Assembly (NCBI GenBank): GCA_016200125.1 | Contig: JACQFK010000552.1 | Span: 1 to 6,939, forward strand | Reading direction: 5' to 3' | DNA length: 6,939 bases | Origin: Planctomycetota bacterium | Lineage (GTDB): Bacteria; Planctomycetota; MHYJ01; JACPRB01 | Shown: in pieces, positions 1 to 5,318 of the stretch | Numbering within the stretch: the first letter of the stretch is position 1 | Layout: every line of letters starts with the position of its first letter | Notes under the pieces: model-generated | Database searches by the model: none | The model's input: only the letters and a program-made list of their open reading frames with translations | What the model was told of the DNA's origin: nothing | Translations under genes and position numbers: made by a program

Positions 1-291
1 ACGGGCAAGCAGAAGTTCGTCGACACCGCCGGCATGGTCGAGAAGTTCCAGCGCAAGTGGAAGGGCGAGGCGGCCCAGAAAGCCCAGGCCATCGCCAACC
101 CGCCGCCCAAGAAGTCGGCTAAGCTCCAGACCGCGCGCTCGTCGCAGACGATCGCCGCGACCCTCGGCGCCCCCAAGCAGGCCGCTCCCCCGGCTCCGCC
201 CGCGGCCAGGGCCGCGGCGCCCCCCTCTCCCGCGCCCGCCGCCAAGCCCGCGGACAGCAAGCCCGCCGACCCGGCGGCCAAGAAGGCCTAA
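1..291 (+). CDS. rpmE: Large-subunit ribosomal protein bL31, 3' part, with an extended Ala/Pro/Lys-rich tail
   Basis: The 5' end lies outside the window; the frame is open from base 1 and stops with TAA at 289-291, giving 96 visible residues. The first residues (TGKQKFVDTAGMVEKFQRK) match the conserved C-terminal end of bL31, whose family signature is TGKQ....T.GRV.KF.+R. bL31 is a small protein of the 50S subunit that contributes to the bridge with the 30S head. The zinc-binding CxxC residues of the family would lie upstream and cannot be checked. bL31 normally ends a few residues after the KF motif; here about 70 further residues follow, almost entirely Ala, Pro and Lys with some Ser, which is probably disordered and basic. 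Gene order rpmE-prfA-prmC-murA is a known bacterial arrangement and supports the call. No Cys or transmembrane segment is present in the tail. Confidence 0.85.
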   Translation, partial: TGKQKFVDTAGMVEKFQRKWKGEAAQKAQAIANPPPKKSAKLQTARSSQTIAATLGAPKQAAPPAPPAARAAAPPSPAPAAKPADSKPADPAAKKA

Positions 292-321
292 GCCCCGCGT
301 CCCCGAGGACAGAGATAGTCT

Positions 322-1395
322 ATGCTCGATCAGATTAAACAGAAGGCCGCGCGCTTCGACCAGATCGAGAAGCTCATCCAGGATCCCGCCGTCACGTCGC
401 AGCCGGCCCAGTACGCGGCGCTGATGAAGGAGCGCGGGCAGCTCCTGAAGTCCGTCACCCCCTACAAGGAGCTCGAGAGCGTCCAGAAGCAGAAGCTGGA
501 GGCCCAGGCGCTCCTCGCCGATCCCGACATGAAGGCCGAAGCCGAAGCCGAGATCGCCGCGCTCACGAAGCGGGAGAACGAGCTCCTCGCGGCGCTCGAG
601 GAGATGGCGCTCTCGAGCGACGCCACCAGCGCCCGCAGCGCCATCATGGAGATCCGCCCCGGCGTCGGCGGCGAGGAGGCCTCTCTCTTCGCCGGCGAGC
701 TGCTCGAGATGTACAGCCGCTTCGCCAAGAAGAAGGGCTGGGACGTCCAGCTCATGGACGTCGTCCACAGCGATCTGGGAGGCCTCAAGTACGGGACCCT
801 CGCGATCGAGGGCGAGGACGTCTATCGGTTCCTCAAGTTCGAGACCGGCGGCCACCGGGTCCAGCGCGTCCCCAAGACCGAGGCCAGCGGCCGCATCCAC
901 ACGTCGATCGCGACCGTCGCCGTGCTCCCGCAGGCGGAGGACGTCGAGATCGAGGTCAACCCCCAGGACGTCCGCACCGACACCTACTCGGCGGGCGGGC
1001 CCGGCGGCCAGCACGTGAACAAGACCCAGAGCGCCGTCCGGCTGACCCACCTCCCGACGAACATCGTGGTCCAGTGCCAGGACCAGCGGTCGCAGACGCG
1101 CAACCGCGAGCTGGCCTGGAAGGCGCTGAAGACCAAGCTCTACGAGCACTTCGAGGAGCTGAAGGCCAAGGAGCGGCGCGACCTGAGGCGGACCCAGGTC
1201 GGCGGAGGCGATCGCAACGAGAAGATCCGCACCTACAACTTCCCCGACAGCCGGGTCACCGACATCCGGCTCGGCGCCTCGGGCTCGGTCCACAACCTCG
1301 AGACCTTCCTCCAGGGCGACATGGACGAGCTGATGGACCGCCTGCTCAAGTGGGAGCGCGAGGAGAAGCTCAAGGCGCTCGCGAAGAAGGCGTGA
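322..1395 (+). CDS. prfA: Peptide chain release factor 1 (RF1)
   Basis: Class I release factor that reads UAA and UAG in the ribosomal A site and triggers hydrolysis of peptidyl-tRNA. At 357 residues it is about the usual length (E. coli RF1 is 360). Visible landmarks are an N-terminal helical domain (about 1-105), the conserved stretch EIRPGVGGEEASLFAG from residue 110, the codon-recognition PxT tripeptide as P184-K185-T186 inside HRVQRVPKTEASGRIHTS, and the catalytic G228-G229-Q230 loop followed by HVNKTQSAVRLTHLP. RF1 rather than RF2 is indicated by PxT (RF2 has SPF) and by the absence of an RF2-type frameshift. The common bacterial versions of PxT are PAT or PVT; Lys at the middle position is also known in the mitochondrial RF1-type factor mtRF1a. 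The start ATG follows GAGGA at 305-309. The stop overlaps the prmC start, and PrmC is expected to methylate Q230. Confidence 0.97.
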   Translation: MLDQIKQKAARFDQIEKLIQDPAVTSQPAQYAALMKERGQLLKSVTPYKELESVQKQKLEAQALLADPDMKAEAEAEIAALTKRENELLAALEEMALSSDATSARSAIMEIRPGVGGEEASLFAGELLEMYSRFAKKKGWDVQLMDVVHSDLGGLKYGTLAIEGEDVYRFLKFETGGHRVQRVPKTEASGRIHTSIATVAVLPQAEDVEIEVNPQDVRTDTYSAGGPGGQHVNKTQSAVRLTHLPTNIVVQCQDQRSQTRNRELAWKALKTKLYEHFEELKAKERRDLRRTQVGGGDRNEKIRTYNFPDSRVTDIRLGASGSVHNLETFLQGDMDELMDRLLKWEREEKLKALAKKA

Positions 1396-2180
1396 ACCAG
1401 CTCGAAGAGGCCCGCAAGTACCTCCGCTCCATGGGCATCGAGCATCCCGAGCCCGACGTCCAGCTGATCGCCGCCTTCTGCGCCGGCCGCCCGCTCAAGA
1501 CCGCGCTCGGCTCGCCGCCTCCGAAGCTCAGTCCGCCGCAGGAGGCGAAGTTCCGCCGGGCCATCGCCCGCCGCGGCGAGCGGCGCGAGCCCGTGGCCTA
1601 CATCCTCGGGAACCAGGAATTCATGGGCCTTGAGTTCAAGATCACGCCCTCGGTGCTCATCCCCCGCCCGAGCAGCGAGACGCTGGTCGAACGGGCGGGC
1701 GAGCCGAAGACCTTCCTCGAGATCGGCACCGGGTCGGGGGCCATCGCCGTCGTGCTCGCGCTCGCGGGGGGCCGCGGCACGGCCACCGACCTCTCGGCCC
1801 GCGCCCTCGAGGTCGCGCGGCACAACGCCCGACTCCACGGCGTGGAGGACCGTATCACCTTCGTGGAGGCGGATCTGTTCGTCGAGGGCAGCTTCGAGCT
1901 GGTGATCTCGAATCCGCCCTACGTCTCGACGGCCGAGATGAAGAGCCTGCCCCTTGAAGTCCGCCATGAGCCCAAGCTGGCGCTCGAGGGCGGGCCCGAC
2001 GGGCTGGCCGTGATCCGCCGCATCGTGGCCGGCGCCCGGGCCCGCGCGCCGCGGCTGCTCCTCGAGTTCGGGTCGACCCAGGCGGCGGCCGTGCGCGATC
2101 TGGCTTTACAGGCGGGCTGGAAGAACGTCCAAATAGCGAAGGACCTGGACGGATTCGACCGCGTCCTGGAGGCCACATGA
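1392..2180 (+). CDS. prmC: Release-factor glutamine N5-methyltransferase PrmC (HemK)
   Basis: SAM-dependent methyltransferase that N5-methylates the GGQ glutamine of RF1 and RF2, raising termination efficiency. The 262-residue product has the family layout: an N-terminal helical substrate-binding domain (about 1-75), the motif VLIPRPSSETLVE (IPRP at 90-93), SAM motif I E110-I-G-T-G-S-G116, and the catalytic N174-P-P-Y177 that binds the target Gln amide. RHEPKLALEGGPDGL follows, as is typical of the family. The GTG start at 1392 is chosen because it overlaps the prfA stop as GTGA and gives the expected N-terminal helix; the frame is open further upstream but only inside prfA. The first internal ATG, at 1431, would remove conserved length. 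No good Shine-Dalgarno sits before the GTG, so translation is probably coupled to prfA. The gene ends in an ATGA overlap with the next gene. Confidence 0.95.
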   Translation: MNQLEEARKYLRSMGIEHPEPDVQLIAAFCAGRPLKTALGSPPPKLSPPQEAKFRRAIARRGERREPVAYILGNQEFMGLEFKITPSVLIPRPSSETLVERAGEPKTFLEIGTGSGAIAVVLALAGGRGTATDLSARALEVARHNARLHGVEDRITFVEADLFVEGSFELVISNPPYVSTAEMKSLPLEVRHEPKLALEGGPDGLAVIRRIVAGARARAPRLLLEFGSTQAAAVRDLALQAGWKNVQIAKDLDGFDRVLEAT

Positions 2181-3163
2181 TCCTGCTGATCTGCGCGCTG
2201 CTTGCCGCCTCGGACGTCCAGAAGCAGGTCAAGGTCACCTGTCCCGTGGACGGCACGAAGTTCGACGTCACGGAGATTACGGGGACGAACCACTGGGGCG
2301 GGCGGGACGCGGACGGTTGCCCCCACGCCTTCAACACCACGCCGCTGGAGTCCTACGTCTACGTCTGCCCGGCCTGCAAGTTCGCCGGGCGGAAGAAGGA
2401 CTTCGACGCCGCCCTTCCCGAGGCGGAGAAGAAGGCGCTCCTGGAGGGGCTCCACCCGCCGGCGGAGATCCGCAAGGACGCGAAGCAGAATCAGATCCCG
2501 GGTCACGTGAAGTACGACCTCCTCGCGCAGGTGGCGCAGATCCGCAAGGCGCCGCCGGAAGAGGTGGGTCGCGCCTGGCTTCACGCGGCCTGGAGCTGCC
2601 GGCAGCAGGGCGCGGTCTATCTCTCGGACTTCGAGGAATGGGAGGCGCTGCGCGACCGCTACAACCTGAACCAGAAGCCCATGCAGTTCGGGCTTTCGAA
2701 GAACCGGACGGACTTCGAGCTGGACGTCGCGCGGAAGCTCGAGAAGGAGATCGACGGCAAGCAGTACGAGCGCGGCCCCAACCGGATCCTCGCGCGCTAC
2801 CTCGTGTGCTACCTGTACCGGAAGCACGGCGAGGCGGCGCCGGCCGAGCGCTGGCTGGCCGAGCTCGAGAAGGTGAAGGGCGAGAACTCGATCGTCGACG
2901 ACGCGGCGGCGAAGTCGCGGACGCTGCTGCCGCTGGAGCGCGACTTCATGAAGAAGGCGATGGAGACCTACAAGGCGGCCTACGACGGCGGCAAGCTCGA
3001 GAAGAAGGTGGCGCCCGAGGTGGCCTACCTGCTGGGCGAGCTGGCGCGCCGCACGGGCGACGCCAAGGCCGCGTCGACCTGGTTCGCGCTGGCGATCGAG
3101 ACCACGGACTCCGACCCCCTCAAGAAGCTCGCGGCGGCGCAGAAGGCCGTCGCCGAGAAGTAG
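2177..3163 (+). CDS. Uncharacterised protein with an N-terminal Cys-rich (DUF2225-like) zinc-binding motif and a helical, TPR-like C-terminal part
   Basis: 328 residues, function not recognised. The N-terminal 70 residues contain VTCPVDGTKF (C22), a GCPHAF stretch (C48) and YVYVCPACKFA (C64, C67). This spacing resembles the DUF2225 family (CPVCg..F ... CP ... vCP.CgyA) and could form a four-cysteine zinc site, although the second Cys of the usual first CxxC is an Asp here (D25). The rest is strongly charged and predicted helical; residues about 283-313 (PEVAYLLGELARRTGDAKAA and onward) look like a TPR hairpin. The first 11 residues are hydrophobic but short and lack a basic start, so secretion is uncertain. 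The start is well supported: GGAGG at 2168-2172 lies 4 bases before the ATG, which overlaps the prmC stop as ATGA. Position suggests co-transcription with prfA-prmC, but it is not a standard member of that cluster and no role in termination can be claimed. Confidence 0.8.
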   Translation: MILLICALLAASDVQKQVKVTCPVDGTKFDVTEITGTNHWGGRDADGCPHAFNTTPLESYVYVCPACKFAGRKKDFDAALPEAEKKALLEGLHPPAEIRKDAKQNQIPGHVKYDLLAQVAQIRKAPPEEVGRAWLHAAWSCRQQGAVYLSDFEEWEALRDRYNLNQKPMQFGLSKNRTDFELDVARKLEKEIDGKQYERGPNRILARYLVCYLYRKHGEAAPAERWLAELEKVKGENSIVDDAAAKSRTLLPLERDFMKKAMETYKAAYDGGKLEKKVAPEVAYLLGELARRTGDAKAASTWFALAIETTDSDPLKKLAAAQKAVAEK

Positions 3164-3178
3164 CCCCGCGACCCATTG

Positions 3179-3205
3179 CGACAAAATCGACCGTCTGTTT
3201 TGTCG
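3179..3205 (+). terminator. Palindromic hairpin E1 after the prfA-prmC cluster (terminator-like or operator)
   Basis: An 8-base perfect inverted repeat (CGACAAAA at 3179-3186, TTTTGTCG at 3198-3205) extends inwards to a 27-base odd palindrome centred on C3192, with two mismatched pairs and a central GACCGTC. It begins 15 bases after the stop of the upstream gene and ends before the murA promoter region. That position and the AT-rich stem in a GC-rich context fit a 3'-end RNA hairpin, but no T-tract follows, so a classical intrinsic terminator is not shown. The odd symmetry around ACCGT also resembles operators of TetR-type repressors. The related palindrome E2 follows murA. Confidence 0.4.
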
Positions 3206-3214
3206 TGTGGCCTC

Positions 3215-3242
3215 TTGCATTTCGTAAGTTATGAGTTATAAC
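3215..3242 (+). promoter_or_regulatory. Candidate sigma-70-type promoter of murA overlapping an AT-rich palindrome
   Basis: TTGCAT (3215-3220) and TATAAC (3237-3242) are separated by 16 bases and would start transcription near 3249, about 19 bases before the murA ATG. The -10 hexamer differs from TATAAT at one base; the -35 is weak. The -10 lies inside the perfect 10-base palindrome AGTTATAACT (3234-3243), which extends imperfectly outwards and follows a direct copy of AGTTAT (3227-3232). This is the most AT-rich stretch in the window. A promoter here is expected because E1 may end the upstream transcript. Confidence 0.4.
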
Positions 3243-3267
3243 TTATGACGAGAGACGATGGGGAAAA

Positions 3268-4566
3268 ATGTACGCGTTCATCATCGAGGTGGGACGCCCT
3301 CTCCGGGGGTCCGTCGAAGTCCGCGGCGCCAAGAACGCCGCCCTGCCCATGATGGCCGCCGCCCTCCTCCTCGAGGAAGGCAAGCTCGTCCTCCGCCGCG
3401 TCCCCAACCTCGCCGACATCAAGCAGATGGCCCTGGTCCTCCAGGAGCTCGGCATCCGGATCGACCGGCGCGGCGACGAGATGACCCTCCAGGTCGTCAG
3501 CGACAAGAACTGCCGCGCCTCCTACGACCTCGTCTCCAAGATGCGCGCCAGCGTCTGCGTCCTCGGGCCCCTCGTCGGCAAGCGCCGCCGCGCCGAGGTC
3601 TCCATGCCCGGCGGCTGCTCCATCGGCGACCGCCCCATCGACCTCCACCTGAAGGGCCTCACCGCGCTCGGCGCCTCCGTGGCGATCGACCGCGGCTACG
3701 TGATCGCCTCCGCCCGCCGGCTCGCGGGCAACACGATGTACCTCGGCGGCCCCATGGGCTCGACCGTCACCGGCACCGAGAATGTCATGATGGCGGCGGT
3801 CCTCGCGCCCGGGACGACGATCATCGAATGCGCCGCCTGCGAGCCCGAGGTCCAGGAGGTCGCGAAGCTCCTGGTCAAGATGGGCGCCCTGATCGAGGGG
3901 ATCGGCAGCCCGCGCCTCACGATCACCGGCGTCAGGAAGCTCCACGGCTGCACCTGGGACATCATCCCCGACCGGATCGAGGCGGGGACCTTCATGGCGG
4001 CGGCGGCCCTGACGGGCGGCGACGTCTCGATCGAGCGCTGCAACCCCGACCACCTGATGTGCGTGACCGAGTGCATGCGCCAGGCGGGGGCGATCGTCGA
4101 GACGGGGCCGGACTGGATCCGCGTGCGCGGCAACGGCATGTTCCACCCGGTCAACGTGGCCACGCTCCCCTACCCCGGCTTCCCCACCGACATGCAGGCT
4201 CAGTTCATGGCGCTGATGACCCGCGGCGAGGGGATTTCGATCGTCACCGAGCGGATTTATCCCGAGCGCTTCCACCATGTCCGCGAGTTCGGCCGCATGG
4301 GGGCGAACATCGTCCGCGAAGGCCCCAGCGCGATCGTGATCGGCGTGAAGGAGCTCTCGGGCGCGCCGGTGATGGCGAGCGATCTCCGGGCGGCGGCGGG
4401 CCTCCTGGTGGCGGCCCTGGCGGCGCGAGGCGAGACGGTGCTCCAGCGCATCTACCACTTGGACCGCGGCTACGACCAGATCGAGAAGCGCCTGGAGTCC
4501 CTGGGCGCCCGGATCCGCCGCAGCGACCTCAAACCGGAAGCCGCTCCGCTGCGCGAGGCCGTCTAG
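3268..4566 (+). CDS. murA: UDP-N-acetylglucosamine 1-carboxyvinyltransferase (MurA)
   Basis: Cytoplasmic enzyme that transfers enolpyruvate from phosphoenolpyruvate to UDP-GlcNAc, the first committed step of peptidoglycan synthesis. The 432-residue length is normal for the family. Active-site landmarks are all present: K22-N23 in RGAKNAALP, the loop cysteine C117 in MPGGCSIGDRPIDLH (equivalent to E. coli C115, the residue alkylated by fosfomycin), D308 in FPTDMQAQFMALM (the general base, E. coli D305), and R400 in YHLDRGYDQIE. Two inverse alpha/beta barrel domains are expected. Because the loop residue is Cys rather than Asp, the target itself would be predicted to be fosfomycin-sensitive. 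The start ATG at 3268 gives the standard N-terminus; GGGGA at 3260-3264 lies just upstream. The gene appears to be its own transcription unit, with promoter-like sequence before it and hairpins E2 and E3 after it. An intact MurA argues that this lineage makes peptidoglycan. Confidence 0.97.
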   Translation: MYAFIIEVGRPLRGSVEVRGAKNAALPMMAAALLLEEGKLVLRRVPNLADIKQMALVLQELGIRIDRRGDEMTLQVVSDKNCRASYDLVSKMRASVCVLGPLVGKRRRAEVSMPGGCSIGDRPIDLHLKGLTALGASVAIDRGYVIASARRLAGNTMYLGGPMGSTVTGTENVMMAAVLAPGTTIIECAACEPEVQEVAKLLVKMGALIEGIGSPRLTITGVRKLHGCTWDIIPDRIEAGTFMAAAALTGGDVSIERCNPDHLMCVTECMRQAGAIVETGPDWIRVRGNGMFHPVNVATLPYPGFPTDMQAQFMALMTRGEGISIVTERIYPERFHHVREFGRMGANIVREGPSAIVIGVKELSGAPVMASDLRAAAGLLVAALAARGETVLQRIYHLDRGYDQIEKRLESLGARIRRSDLKPEAAPLREAV

Positions 4567-4576
4567 CAAAGCCTGC

Positions 4577-4601
4577 AACGAAACAAACCGTTTGTTTCGT
4601 T
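4577..4601 (+). terminator. Perfect palindrome E2 immediately after murA
   Basis: AACGAAACAAAC (4577-4588) and GTTTGTTTCGTT (4590-4601) are exact reverse complements around a single central C4589. It starts 10 bases after the murA stop. In RNA it would fold as an 11-base-pair stem with a three-base loop; the T-rich 3' arm is the only U-run, since CCAGTG follows. In DNA it is a near-ideal dimer-binding palindrome. It shares symmetry, centre (ACCGT) and much sequence with E1 at 3179-3205. A 3'-end hairpin is the simplest reading because both copies follow stop codons. Confidence 0.5.
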
Positions 4602-4604
4602 CCA

Positions 4605-4637
4605 GTGAAATGAATCAAAGGGTTTGATTCGTTTCAT
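4605..4637 (+). terminator. Second AT-rich hairpin E3 behind murA
   Basis: GAAATGAATCAAA (4607-4619) pairs with TTTGATTCGTTTC (4623-4635) across a GGG loop; 12 pairs are Watson-Crick and one is T.G, and the flanks add T4606-A4636 and a G.T wobble pair. Its 3' arm resembles the 3' arm of E2 (GTTTGATTCGTTTC against GTTTGTTTCGTTCC). E2 and E3 are separated by only three bases, so the murA transcript would end in two consecutive stem-loops. No T-tract follows. Confidence 0.5.
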
Positions 4638-4638
4638 G

Positions 4639-4693
4639 TGGGACCGTGGGGCAATTCGCCCCACGGCGCGAATAGTCCCAGCGCCCCACGGCG
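4639..4693. promoter_or_regulatory. GC-rich dyad with an extra half-site: candidate upstream activator site for a sigma-54 enhancer-binding protein
   Basis: CCGTGGGGC (4644-4652) and GCCCCACGG (4658-4666) are a perfect 9-base inverted repeat with a 5-base AATTC spacer. The right half-site recurs directly at 4683-4691, inside the 12-base direct repeat CGCCCCACGGCG (4657-4668 and 4682-4693). TGGGAC (4639-4644) and GTCCCA (4675-4680) form an outer inverted repeat. The dyad centre is about 111 bases upstream of the start predicted from the sigma-54 promoter, which is where enhancer-binding proteins usually sit. Alternatively it is a GC-rich hairpin belonging to the end of the murA transcript. Confidence 0.4.
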
Positions 4694-4738
4694 GCTCCCT
4701 CTTCCCCTGCATTTCCACCCTCCCATCCGCGTTTCCGA

Positions 4739-4755
4739 TTGGCATCCTTCTTGCA
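4739..4755 (+). promoter_or_regulatory. Sigma-54 (RpoN) -24/-12 promoter for the ExbD/toroid operon
   Basis: TTGGCATCCTTCTTGCA matches the consensus YTGGCACGRNNNTTGCW at all core bases: GG at 4741-4742, GC at 4753-4754, exactly 10 bases between them, with TTGGCA and TTGCA intact. Only the less conserved positions after TGGCA differ. Transcription would start near 4766, giving a leader of about 60 bases before the ExbD-like gene. Such promoters need an AAA+ enhancer-binding protein; no gene for one lies in the window. Confidence 0.75.
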
Positions 4756-4826
4756 AGGTTCCCATAGGAAATGGGACTGAACCTCGGAGCGGGCAGTCCG
4801 TTGGAACACTCGAGAGGAGGCGACTC

Positions 4827-5306
4827 ATGGGTGGCAGCCAGAACATCGGCGAGGCGTCCGACAACCCCGTGGAGATCAACGTCACCGCGATGGTCGACGT
4901 GATCTTCTGCCTCTGCATCTTCTTCATGTGCTCCTTCCACTTCAAGCAGCTGGAAGGGAAGGTCGACGCCTGGCTGCCCAAGGACAAGGGACCCAACCCG
5001 ATGGTGCACCCGATCACCCCCGTCCTGGAAGAGATCCGCGTCTTCATGCGCTGGGACGCGGCGAGCAACACCACCGTCCGCAAGGTCAGGTCGACCGCCG
5101 TCTCCAGCGACGCCGAGCTCATGGACGCCGTCCGCGCCCGCAAAGGCGACTACGAGCGCGCCGGAAAGACGGTTTTCCCCGTCATCATCGATGCCACCGA
5201 GGACGTCCCCTGGGCCGATGTGGTCCACGTCCTCGATCTCTGCAAGGCCGAGAGACTCACGTCGATCGAGTTCGCCGAGCCCATGCAGTTCCGTCCCTCG
5301 AAATGA
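4827..5306 (+). CDS. ExbD/TolR-family biopolymer transport protein
   Basis: 159 residues with the ExbD/TolR layout: a short cytoplasmic N-terminus, one transmembrane helix (about 19-39, VTAMVDVIFCLCIFFMCSF), and a periplasmic domain ending in the typical WADVVHVLDLCKAERLTSIEF helix-strand element. D24 in MVDVIF corresponds to the single membrane Asp of ExbD (E. coli D25) that carries protons in the ExbB-ExbD motor. In the known systems this motor energises TonB, or TolA in the Tol-Pal system. Three cysteines (C28, C30, C35) in the helix are unusual. The ATG at 4827 is chosen because GAGAGGAGG (4812-4820) precedes it at ideal spacing; the frame is open upstream to 4638, but that part covers the sigma-54 promoter. 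It is the first gene after the promoter and is followed at 12 bases by the toroid protein. No ExbB/TolQ partner is visible; it must lie elsewhere or downstream. Confidence 0.85.
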   Translation: MGGSQNIGEASDNPVEINVTAMVDVIFCLCIFFMCSFHFKQLEGKVDAWLPKDKGPNPMVHPITPVLEEIRVFMRWDAASNTTVRKVRSTAVSSDAELMDAVRARKGDYERAGKTVFPVIIDATEDVPWADVVHVLDLCKAERLTSIEFAEPMQFRPSK

Positions 5307-5318
5307 CAGGAGAGAGCC

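Noticed and set aside
1074..1391. Open frame upstream of prmC inside prfA
   Set aside because: It is a GC-rich shadow of prfA with an Arg/Pro/Gly-rich translation; the GTG at 1392 gives the normal PrmC N-terminus.
3229..4578. Long minus-strand open frame opposite murA (and similar ones at 1919-3220 and 5589-6935)
   Set aside because: Each lies antisense to a clearly conserved gene, has low-complexity composition expected from third-position G/C bias, and shows no recognisable family motif.
3258..4613. Long + strand open frame overlapping murA in another frame, starting with the ATG at 3258
   Set aside because: Its translation is Arg/Pro-rich low complexity, while the murA frame has every active-site motif. 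The ATG at 3258 is out of frame with murA.
4624..4629. TTGATT as a -35 element for a sigma-70 promoter
   Set aside because: It is part of hairpin E3 and no -10-like hexamer occurs at 16-18 bases; the sequence there is G-rich.
4760..4799. Small inverted repeats in the leader (TCCCAT/ATGGGA at 4760-4776 and GGACT/AGTCC at 4774-4799)
   Set aside because: The stems are 5-6 bases and overlap each other; they are within what chance would give, and no known riboswitch pattern is seen.
4638..4826. Upstream in-frame extension of the ExbD-like gene from an ATG at 4638
   Set aside because: The extension spans the sigma-54 promoter and the GC dyad, has no ExbD similarity, and the ATG at 4827 has a strong GAGAGGAGG site.
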